Assembly: GCF_014898055.3 (NCBI RefSeq)
Contig: NW_023605305.1
Span: forward strand, 114,734,734 to 114,798,733
Length of the DNA stretch: 64,000 nucleotides
Reading direction: 5' to 3'
Source: Talpa occidentalis
Taxonomy: Eukaryota; Chordata; Mammalia; Eulipotyphla; Talpidae
Below the pieces are notes generated by a model. The model searched no databases. It saw only the letters and a program-made list of their open reading frames with translations, and was not told where the DNA came from. Below are positions 33,140 through 42,814 of this stretch, piece after piece (within the stretch, counting starts at the first letter, position 1; each line of letters starts with the position of its first letter). The translations under genes and the position numbers were made by a program.

Positions 33140-33195
33140 AGCTAGGAGGTGGGGGGGGGGGGGGGCGGAGCTCTGCCTTGCTATTTATAGCCTAG
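33140..33195 (-). promoter_or_regulatory. ANKRD34A: ANKRD34A TATA-type core promoter
   Basis: On the minus strand, GGCTATAAATAGC (33192-33180) is a consensus TATA box. A 15-base G run on the + strand (33151-33165) lies where initiation would be expected, 25-30 bases downstream. The inferred noncoding exon 1 then ends at the CAG/GTATCT donor near 32931. Start site inferred. Confidence 0.55.
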
Positions 33196-34189
33196 TCTCT
33201 GCGGGTGGGGGCGTCAGGCACCAAACCGTTACCCCACCCATGCACACAAACCCTCAAAACCTAGAGGCTCCAATCCTGACTTCCCTTGCTAAGCGGATCT
33301 CCCCTGAGCCCCAACAAACCTAAGGGTTCCTGAGGAGCCTCCTGCGAGACCCAGACTGGGACCATCCCAGGTCTTGGTGGAGCGCCGGCAGATGCCCATT
33401 CTTCGAGCTGGGTGCTCTAAGGCGCGCCTGTGCGCCAGACCTGACCTGCCACACAGGGCACATGGCACACTGCAGAGGGGTGGAGAGAAATGATTGGGTT
33501 CCTCGCCCGGAGTCCATACTGTGCAGAGAGAGGCGAGAAATCTGGCTGCCTTCTCATAGTTTAAATGTCAGGAAGAGCTGCAGTCAGACACAGCGTGCAT
33601 CCTCACTCCACCTGCCCCCACGGGGCCCACAGCTCGAGCAACCCGGACCTCAGCCCCTTGCACAGACCTCTTAGATAAGTATAGGGAGGGTGGATACCTG
33701 GGGTCATTTTTATATACAGCAGGGGGGCACTGCCAGATACCTTCTCTCCAAATTCTTGGGGGGTATAGGGAGGTAGAAAAGGGGACAGAGAGACAATAGC
33801 AAACATTACACATCCTTTCTCAGTGCACCTCTTTACTCTCAATATTGTTTAGACTCATTATTTTTCCATCTTGCTGGAAGGTGTCTGAGCGCCCCTATGT
33901 CTTCTTTCTCCCTGTCTGTTGCAATTGGTCTCTCTCACTGTCTGTCTCTGCTTATCCTTGCCACCTGCCCTGTCTCCATGGTTACCATAGCTTCCATGTG
34001 CATATTTTAGGAATGAGTTTGTGTCCAGCTGGAAGGCATCAGAGGAAGTGGGGGGATGAGGAAAAAATCCCAAGGTTTTGGACAACTCACCTGGAATTCT
34101 GAGATAATTCAGAGACTGGAGGCCACCAGACACAAAATATAAAAAATAATGTTCCTGGAGAAGGGGGAGAGAGATTTTCAGGGAAGATA

Positions 34190-34415
34190 CCTATTTTTAC
34201 CAGTGACCACTTATTTACTGGACACCAACTATATTAGGTACTTTTTATACATTATCACCAATGACACTACATATACATTACATATATACACATTATACAC
34301 TTTGCATACACTATCCCCAATGACACTGTAAAACAGGAATTATTATCTTCCTTGTTGCAGATAAGGACACGGAGACTTAGTAAGGTTAAGCAAGTGCTTC
34401 AAAGCCTCCCAGTTC
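34190..34415 (+). repeat. MIR fragment with local expansion
   Basis: TTTACTGGACACCAACTATATTAGGTACTTTTTATACATTATCACC is followed by an expanded block in which TATCACCAATGACACT recurs as TATCCCCAATGACACT about 70 bases later. The MIR core (GATAAGGACACGGAGACTTAGTAAGGTTAAGCAAG) then follows. Confidence 0.6.
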
Positions 34416-34511
34416 TGTTTCTGCCCTGCCCTGAGGCCTGGGCACTGCAGCTCCACCTGGGGGGGGTGGGTTCACTCCCAGGATGTCCTCTTGGTCATCT
34501 GGGACATTCTT

Positions 34512-34787
34512 TTTTTTTAAAAAAAAGGTTAATTTATTTATGCACACAAGAGCTGGGGTACAGGCCAGATGTGCAGGAGGGTGAGAGGATTCACCAGAGA
34601 CAGAGTGGGGAACAGAACAGGCAGACTGACTGAAACACACTGCTAAGGGAAGAAGTGGGCAAGACAGAGAGGTCGGCTGCGCCATGTGGGTAGCTCCCTG
34701 GCCGGCCGGGGATCAAACTCGTGCTGCATAGGCTGCGGACCTCTTCATAGTGCGGTGCTTAACTCCTTGCGCCACTAGAGAGGCCCT
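34512..34787 (-). mobile_element. SINE copy 15, reverse orientation
   Basis: Flanked by GGACATTCTT (34502-34511 and 34788-34797). Older copy with a diverged head (GGGCCTCTCTAGTGGCGCAAGG on the minus strand). Confidence 0.88.
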
Positions 34788-35274
34788 GGACATTCTTCTT
34801 AACTGACTCCTAGATTTTATCTCAGTTCTTCCCGGATATTTCTGTTCTCTGTGAAAGCAGGCCTTCTCTTCCCTTCCCCCTTAACCCAGGGCCACGGGGA
34901 GCCCGAAATCCCCGGGCTCCTGGCCTGCCTCCCAACTCTGGTTCTGATTCCTAATCCTCCCATCTTTCATACACACGGTAGCAAAGGGGGGGGGGGATAG
35001 AAAAGAAGCATCCTTTGGTTGCTGGAGGGAAGCAGGGGACACTGCAGGAGGGCCTGGGGGTGATGGGAGAGAGAGCCAACTGTGCATGCCAGTCCCCAGA
35101 AGACCGACCCCTAAAGAGCCGCTGGAAGGGCTATATTTCTTTGTGGGAGCTCCCTCAACAGAGCCCCTGGGTGAAATTAAGCCTCCTTCTGTGAACTCTC
35201 GCCAGCCAGGGGTTCCTCTATCTGAGACTCGGAAATAACCGAGCCCGGGTTCATCCTGCAACCCCATCCATCCC

Positions 35275-35700
35275 TCGGTGCCGGACTTCTGCAGCCCGGG
35301 TTCCGGTGGGCGCGCTCGCTCCCTCCCGCTCCCGTCCCCAGCTTCGAGGGGGCGGACCCCTCTTCGGCTTCCCCTAGATTGGCCCGGGGAACCCACCAAT
35401 CGGGAGCTCCGGGAGGCGGACCCAGAACGCCACCATCTTGAGGAAGACAAGCGAATTTCCAGGTGGCTGCGGCGTGGGCTCTGCTGGGGCAGCAGGTAAG
35501 GCTTGATCGGGGGCGCGGGCCCGGCTGCGTCCCGCACTCCCCAGACCAGGCCCCCGGGGCCAACTGCGAGGTCGGCCGACCGCGCCTCCCGGCAGCCGGT
35601 AGGGTCAGCCCCGGTCCGCCCCTCCAGCCCCCCTGGCTTCCCAGCGCCGCGCCGAGGTGAGCGGGACTTTCTGGAACCGGCTTTCTGGAACCGGGTCGAG
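35275..35700 (+). promoter_or_regulatory. POLR3GL: POLR3GL CpG promoter and noncoding exon 1
   Basis: CpG-rich DNA without a TATA box. A donor CAG/GTAAGG at 35495/35496 ends a probable noncoding first exon. An AAGATGGTGGC YY1-like motif lies on the minus strand at 35429-35439 inside that exon, and ATTGG-type boxes occur near 35381 (ATTGG) and 35396 (CCAAT). The start site is inferred at about 35400-35440. Confidence 0.6.
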
Positions 35701-36514
35701 ATATAAAAGCCGAAAGTAAGACTCACTCGTGTACCTCTGACTACTGCTGTGGCATCCACTTCTTCCGAATCTGTTAGTATGATTCCCCTAAGAGCCGGAC
35801 AAACTTCTGTTACCTGTCAGGAGTCAGGGGAAATGAATACTCCTCCCTACCTGTGGCTCTCTGGCCTCCCTTCCTTGCCGAGTTGTTTCCCCGCCTGAGC
35901 GATAGCATTTTCTGCATCCTCTCTTGGACCACCTATCGCTCACTCCTCACTGTTTCTATTCTTAGAATATAAGATTGTGTAGGGCAGATTCTAGTACTTA
36001 ATACATAGTGCCCACTGAAAGTTAATTGAATGGAATTGATTGGGGAGGCACAATTTAAACCAATGTAATTAGGGCACAATGAATAAAATACAATCCAGTA
36101 TATAATTAAGATCTCTTAAATTAGCAGTTCATCATATAATTGCCGCCACGGTCCAGAGAAGGGTGGAAGCCAGGACTGGAATGGTGAGGAGAGGAAGCTT
36201 TAAGAATCACAAGGTCTCAAGTTTGGAAGCGCCCTTAGAAATTATGCATTCATCCAATATATTTATTGATCACCTACTATAAGCCAGACACGATGCTAGT
36301 AAAAGGGAGTCAGCGAATCCTCTACTCCAGACGTCCATCCTTCCTCTGATAAACCAGATTTAGTATCTTACATTTAAACATCTTTTGTAAGAGAATACTT
36401 TGCAGATCATTCCATTTTTTGTTATATATTCTGCAGTCAATAGCCGGAAAATATTCTAAAGAAGAAATGCATTCTATACTTCCATTGCAAAAGAGGGAAG
36501 GCTGTTCTGGTGGT

Positions 36515-36617
36515 AGCATTCTTAAAAACAAAGCCATCTCTTGTTCTCTGAGTATAGAAGTAATATAGCATTTTAAAAACAAAGCCATCTCTTGTTCTCT
36601 GAGTATAGAAGTAATAT
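36515..36617. repeat. 52-bp tandem duplication
   Basis: AGCATTCTTAAAAACAAAGC through GTATAGAAGTAATAT (36515-36566) is repeated at 36567-36617 with a single CT/T difference and otherwise perfect identity. Confidence 0.93.
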
Positions 36618-36890
36618 ACATTTATTCTAGAATATTTGGAAACACATAAATGTACACATTAAAGTAGCCATTATTTCATGGTCACAATTTAGTGATAACC
36701 ATTACTATTATTTTTAGTTTACTATGTATCCTGTCAGTTTTTTTCTTCGTGTATACATATATACACACATATGTGTGCATATATATATTTAATAATCTAC
36801 ATGGAGAGGGTCATACAGTATATACAGTGTTTTATCATCTCTCTCCACTTTACATTATATTGTGGATTTTTTTTGCCTTTAAATATCACT

Positions 36891-37454
36891 TGAAGAAGTT
36901 TACTCTTATTCCAGACGTCTCAGCCCTTATGTGAGATATGTGGAACCAGACACTCTGTGGAGGCCACTGAGCTTTCCCAGTTGTGCCTAGGCCCAAATAT
37001 GTCCAGTGCCTAAGGACAAAGGCACTAGCTTGCTTTGTTAAGAGAGCCTTGGAGAAAACTGGGGAAGACACCTGGTCCGCAGGCCCCAGGAAGCCACCAG
37101 CTGGGTAGATTTCTTCAAGGTGCAACCAGAGATCCTCAGCTCAAGACCCAGACTTTCGCCATAACCCCTGTCGAGGACAGAGATGAGGCCAGGCTGAAGT
37201 TCCTCACAAGCCAGGTGACAGGGCTGGTGCCTTACTGGCCGGCCAGACCCATAATGGATAGTGGCCACCGAGGCCCTAGCGCTGCTGGCCCCGGGACAAG
37301 GCAAGATGCCCAGGTTAGGGCTGCCAGCACCAGTGCATATCTGCCGAGGTCCAGTCCTAATCCGAGCAGGGTTTTGAACACCAATGTGATTGTAGGTGCT
37401 CCAAGACAGAAATCAAGAGTGGCAGAAACTTGAAGAAGTTTACTCTTATTCCAT
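36891..37454. repeat. 26-bp direct repeats flanking a 513-bp GC-richer island
   Basis: The sequence ACTTGAAGAAGTTTACTCTTATTCCA (26 bases, described here only by its ends ACTTGAAG and TTATTCCA) occurs at 36891-36916 and 37429-37454. The enclosed DNA is markedly more GC-rich than the left flank. No poly(A) precedes the second copy. Not recognised as a known family. Confidence 0.7.
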
Positions 37455-38464
37455 CACTGAGGTGGGCCCCAGCAATGCCTTCCCTGGCACGGTGGGTGTC
37501 AGAGACTCTAAAAGCCTGCAGCAATTCCCAGGTGGTGGGCCAGCATCTCAGGGGTTTCCGCTTGGAGATCGCAGGGGCAGCCCCGCCCCACCTGCTGCCC
37601 CTAAAGAGACTGGGGTCCAGGATGCAAGATGGGGCAGGCGGAATCCTCCACTACCAGGCAGGTGTCAAAGTGGTGGCCTCAGGAAAAAGACACACGTGAC
37701 TTAGGAAGCAGAAATGACTCACTGCAGGTTCCTGAACTGAGTGGGTAGAGATGGATGGCTTATATTTTCTCAGTTTATTGCCTGGATTAAATAAAAATCT
37801 TGTGTTCCTTTCACCCCTGGTCCTTGGGGGTCACTTGGAATTCTGAATGCAATAGGGACCTTAAATAGTTAGAATGTATTAGCATTGGATCATTTGTTGT
37901 AACATGGGGATGTGTGGAAGTGGAGTTAGGTTCATCTAACCTCCAAGCTGATGGTCTTTTCCCGATTCCTTGCTGCTTTGTAACAATTCCCACCACTACT
38001 GCTGGAACTGTATCAAATGGAAAGATACCTGAGCCAGCTCATTCTTGCCCATGAGACATCTTCTGTATTCTGCCATTTTTCTACCTTTCTTTCCTGCTAT
38101 CCATTATTAATCTCACCTATTACTGTATATTTTTAAGTTTTAAATTAATATTTTCCCTTATTACAACAGCAGTGTAGAAAAGATACACATAACCAGATAA
38201 CAACTTTTTTATTTCATAAGTGTGTATGACCAAATAAATAGATTACTTTATACATATCTTTAAATCTTTTCACCATTAATGTTTTGTGGAATGCCTATAT
38301 CTCTTAGAGTATCTGCTGGATATTGGTTGAAGAATAAATAACCAAAATGAAATGAACTGCAAAGTGAAATAGGGAGGCCTCTTACTAAAGGTGTTTAAAT
38401 AGAAGCTGAACAGCAATTTACTAAATCTGGTTTATTGAAGGACATTTCCAGAGTAGAAGATTCA

Positions 38465-38555
38465 CTGTGATTCCCATTTTCTGTCATTGTGCCTGGCATA
38501 CATGTAGTGGGTGCGCAATAAATATTTGCTGAATGAATGAATGAATGAATGAATA
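38465..38555 (+). repeat. L2 3' end with GAAT microsatellite
   Basis: GTGCCTGGCATACATGTAGTGGGTGCGCAATAAATATTTGCTGAATGAATG is the L2 3' terminus. It ends in about six GAAT units (38530-38554). Confidence 0.65.
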
Positions 38556-39479
38556 CATGATTTCTAAAGACTTTTCCAAACTTGAGACCTTGTGATTCAT
38601 CAAACCTTCCCTCACATTCCAGTCCTCCTAGCCTCCTCCCTTCCCTGGATTGTGGGAGCAATTATATGATAAATGACTGACTTTAGAGATCTTAATTATA
38701 TTGTCTGTTATTGTTCCCTAACCAGCATGACCCTTAATGTCATGTGAAGAAAATGGCGCTTTATCTCTGACCCTCCTCCTGAACCTGTATAACCCCAGTC
38801 TAATCCGGAGAAAAATATCAGACAGATTCCAGCAGAGAAGCATCCTACCATGCACCTGGCTAGGATTCTTCTGAACTCCAAGGTCATCAAAACCAAGGTC
38901 TGAGAAACTGAAGCTGAATTGCTGCTCATTTTTTTTTTTCACGAATAGATTTTTTTCCCCCACAGAAAAGCAGCCATCATTTTGGTAATGTTTGATGACC
39001 AAAATGGATATATAAGTAAAATATACATTGAAGACAAAAATTGTCTTATTGTCATAATTATCTAAACTAAAAGTTCAATGGATGCTGGTAAGGGAAAACG
39101 AGGAACTTGCTTTACTTTTCATGGGGATTTAAGTGTTTGATTTAAAAAAAGGCTTCATGACCTAAGGTGTATATTTAGGATGATAAAGCATATTATGCAA
39201 TCCCAACTAAAAGTCCTAGAAATTTCAATTCATTACAAAAAGTGTTTTTTGAATTAATGATTCAGGAAACAAGCTCAGGTCACCAACTATGAAGGTAAAG
39301 GAAACCTTTACAGGCTGGGGAGTGGATCAGACCCCACCCTCACCCCCACCATGATGGAGTGTACAAGTGTGGGGGGCAGCTACATCTGCAACATCTCTCT
39401 AGTCTTTTTATAAAAGCTTTGTTTTTGTCTTGATCAGGTTTTTCTCACTGGAACGCTGAATACCCAGGCCCCCCCCACC

Positions 39480-42407
39480 ATGGCCAACAGGGGTGGGGGC
39501 CGGGGGCGTGGCCGGGGCCAGCTGACCTTCAACATGGAGGCTGTGGGCATTGGGAAGGGGGATGCTCTGCCCCCACCCACCCTGCAGCCTTCTCCTCTCT
39601 TCCCTGTGAGTATTTACCCTCTGGGCCCAAGAGCCTGGTACCCCTGGGGCTCTTCGTGACCCCAGACTCCCCGGGGCCATCATAACACCACCCTGACCTT
39701 GCCTTTCCCTGTCTCTATGCTCTGGTCACCTGGGAAGTCTTCCAAGCCAGGAAGTATCCACCCTTACTTCTCATGCACCTGGCTCCCCAACTTTCAAAAT
39801 GCTGTGTTCCTCCCAGTGGGGGCATTGGATTAAATTGGGGGGAGTGGCACTCCCAGATTGGTCCTCCACCATTTTCTCCCTGAACTGACCACTGTCCCTG
39901 CCTCCTTAGCCCCTGGAGTTCCGCCCAGTGCCTCTGCCCTCTGGAGAAGAGGGGGAATATGTCCTGGCACTGAAGCAGGAGCTGCGAGGGGCCATGAGGC
40001 AGCTCCCCTACTTCATCCGGCCAGCTGTCCCCAAGAGAGGTCAGTGACATGCTCTCATCATGCCTCCCCTGAGTGGCGCCCTGGGTGCAGGCCCATGGGC
40101 TAGCTGGGAGCCAGAGGGGGCACAGGAAGCTCACAGGCTCACTGGGAGGTCATAATAATAATCACAGCAGCCTTCGTTTGCATTGCATTACATAATAGTC
40201 TTGGTCAGTAGAAGATCAAGACATGGGGGATAGATTAAAATTTTTAACTGTGAATTACAGGCACTGGCCGATCAGAAACAGGGCTGATGCTGGGCCCCTG
40301 AGAAGCCCCTCCAAGTAAAGCACTACCCCTTTGGTCAGTAGGTCAAGGGAAGTCAGGGAGACCAGGAGGCATGGAGAAGGGGGTACTCTGAGAAGGCATG
40401 GGGAGTAGATATTTACCTCCTGGCATGGGATGCAGTTTTTCAGTTCATTGCCAACTGGTGTTTTCCTCCTGAAGCTCAGCGAGGTGACAGACTTCCAGAG
40501 TTAGTCCCCTTCCCCGTGAGCAAAGGCAAGAGTGAAATCCGGGTTCCTTGCTCTCAAGGACGCTCTCCACTGCTCTCTCTCAGTATCACCGTGGCATTGG
40601 GCTAAGGGAGCTTTAAAAACATTTGAATTTGGCGTAGTAAAGGGATAGTTTAGAAGAGTATTGAAAGTCTTCCCTGCAGCAAACCCCCTGGGCTCTGGGT
40701 TTGGGGTGAGGGAGCACAAGTCCTATGTACAGAGAGGGCTGCACCCTTAGGAACAACCTCCTTGTAGGGCTCTCAAAGGATAAAATTTGACCCTCGACTT
40801 CTGACCCCCAGATGTGGAGCGTTACTCAGACAAATACCAGATGTCAGGGCCGATTGACAACGCCATTGACTGGAACCCTGGTAGGTGATGGCTGCCCTTC
40901 ATTGACTGCCCTTCCCGCAGATGGTCTAGATGCTTCAAGTCACAGCCACCACCCCATGCACCCTTCTCTTCCCCCCTCCGCCCCCCATCTTCTGCTCCAC
41001 CTTACCTTTGTTCAATACCTTTACGAGCCTTAGATGTTCTCTAAAACACTTTGGAGACTACCTGAAAAGCAGGAGCCCCTACTGCCCTGAGGCGTCTAAG
41101 CCACAGATTTGTTTTAAGCAACTTTGATGCAGCCTTTTCCCTTCTCACCCTCACTCAGCCTTACCCACACCCCCCTTTAAAACTGTCCTTCCTGGGCCTC
41201 CTGGTGGCACAGGGGTTAAGTCTCAGTGCAGCCATTGCAACATGAGTTCCATCCCCTGCGAGGGAGCTACCCACAGGCAGCAGCAGACTCTCCTGTCTCC
41301 CCTGCTGCTCCCCTCAGCAGTGGATTTCAGTCGATCTGCCTGTTCTGCTCCCCACTCTGTCTCCGGTGAATCCTCTCACCCTCACCCCATACCTCTGGCC
41401 TGCACCTCAGCTCTTGTATGCATGCATGAATAAAAATAAAATGAATAAATAAACACAGCCCTTCCGGAGAGACCCCGAGTGATGTCATTGACTTACATTT
41501 CCACTCTGCCCAGACTGGCGCCGTCTGCCGCGGGAGCTGAAGATCCGAGTGCGGAAGTTACAGAAGGAGCGTGAGTGTATATGGGAAAAAAAGAGGGAGA
41601 AGAGAAATTTCCTTCATCAGTGGGAGGGTCAGGGTCAGGCAGGGGCCACCCCAGTCCTGACCAGTCCACCAGTGCTTGCTGGATGCCCTGGCGGCCACAA
41701 GGGGGCGGCAGAGTACACGGCCTGCGCCAGAGGGCGGGCGGGTGGGGCTGCGGGCCTCCCTCCCTGTTCACCTTTTGATCCCATCCCCAGGAACCACCAT
41801 TCTGCTCCCGAAGAGGCCCCCTAAGACGACAGGAGAGAAAGAAGAAACCATCCAGAAACTAGAGGTGAGGACGGGGCTGTCACCTGCCCCCCAGCTCCAT
41901 TACCTCCCCTGTGTCTCGCGTGCCTCAGTTTCCCCGCTCTGCTTGCTGACCCCCCATTCATCCTCATGGCAGAGCCTGGAGAAGAAGGAGGAAGAAGTGA
42001 CCTCAGAGGAAGATGAGGGGAGAGAGGAAGAGGAAGAGGAAGACAAGGAAGAGGACGAGGAGGAGTATGATGAGGAAGAGCATGAGGAGGTGGGGGTCCC
42101 CCTCCCTGGGCCCCGGGCCCAGCCCCTCCCCCGTGCTCTCTGTGCCAGGGCTGCAGCCCCCAAAGGGTAGGGCCTCCCCTCTGTCTCATCTGCCCTGGCT
42201 CTTCTCAAGAGCCAGCTGCAGCCTGGAATCGTGCAATTGGGAGGAAAGGGCCTGGGACACAGGACGGAAGGAAAATGCCAGAACCGAGCCTGACTGTTAT
42301 TTATGTACTTTCTGTTTCAGGAAACCGATTATATCATGTCATATTTTGATAACGGAGAGGACTTCGGAGGTGACAGTGATGACAACATGGATGAGGCTAT
42401 ATACTAA
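39480..42407 (+). CDS. POLR3GL: RNA polymerase III subunit RPC7-like (POLR3GL)
   Basis: Seven coding exons: 39480-39605, 39910-40039, 40812-40880, 41514-41570, 41791-41864, 41973-42089 and 42321-42407. All junctions are GT-AG, and 660 nt encode 219 residues (human 218). The ATG at 39480 has a strong context (CCACCATGG). The N-terminus is Gly/Arg-rich (MANRGGGRGRGRGQLTFN). A conserved middle segment follows (YVLALKQELRGAMRQLPYFIRPAVPKRDVERYSDKYQMSG, PIDNAIDWNPDWRRLPRELKIRVRKL). An acidic region (EEDEGREEEEEEDKEEDEEEYDEEEHEE) and the terminal DYIMSYFDNGEDFGGDSDDNMDEAIY close it. RPC7 subunits join RPC3 and RPC6 in the Pol III initiation subcomplex in the nucleus; POLR3GL is the broadly expressed paralogue of POLR3G. 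The exact 5' end of the first coding exon is not settled (acceptor at 39437 or 39467). Confidence 0.96.
41194..41455 (+). mobile_element. SINE copy 16
   Basis: Diverged copy inside POLR3GL intron 4 (between coding exons 40812-40880 and 41514-41570). Tail has ATGAATAAAAATAAAATGAATAAATAAAC and lacks TCTTT. Confidence 0.85.
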
Positions 42408-42583
42408 AGCAGGACCCTGAGCAGCACCCAGGAGTTCGCTGTCTTTCTGGATTTAAGACGCAGCATGACTGTGCCTACCCAGGGCTAGTGGACCAGCGAG
42501 TGGTGCCCAGAGTCGAGGAACCTGCCCAGCCCCTGGAGTGGGCTGCAGAGACGGATGACCAATGGATGACTGTGCTCTTTCTG

Positions 42584-42600
42584 CCCCCCCCCCCCCCCCC
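42584..42600. repeat. 17-base C homopolymer in POLR3GL 3' UTR
   Basis: Uninterrupted run of 17 C followed by ACCCC. Confidence 0.9.
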
Positions 42601-42808
42601 ACCCCTGTCCCCTTGGTCACCTCTGATATCTTGAGGAAAGGGCAAAGGACCGACGTCTAATTACGTGAGCGGGAGAGAGGAAGGTGAGAAGGAGCTGGAG
42701 TGTCAGACCTGAACCAGCGGTGCACAGCCCCCTCCCCACGCTCACAGCTCTCTGCGAGATGATTGGGGCGAGCACAGTGAGGAGGAGGAAAACCAGTTTT
42801 ATTTTTTT

Positions 42809-42814
42809 AATAAA
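42809..42814 (+). terminator. POLR3GL: POLR3GL poly(A) signal (AATAAA)
   Basis: AATAAA about 400 bases past the stop, followed by T-rich and TGTCTGTC-type sequence suited to cleavage near 42830. Confidence 0.75.

Larger units (their letters stand above)
33200..35270. other. Head-to-head spacer between ANKRD34A and POLR3GL
   Basis: About 2.3 kb separate the two inferred start regions. It contains a MIR and one reverse SINE. The rest is unique-looking, moderately GC-rich sequence with no exon I can support. Confidence 0.5.
35496..39430. other. POLR3GL: POLR3GL intron 1
   Basis: About 3.9 kb. Contains a 52-bp tandem duplication (36515-36617), a 513-bp island between 26-bp direct repeats (36891-37454) and an L2 tail. 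The rest is A/T-rich with no exon seen. Confidence 0.6.
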
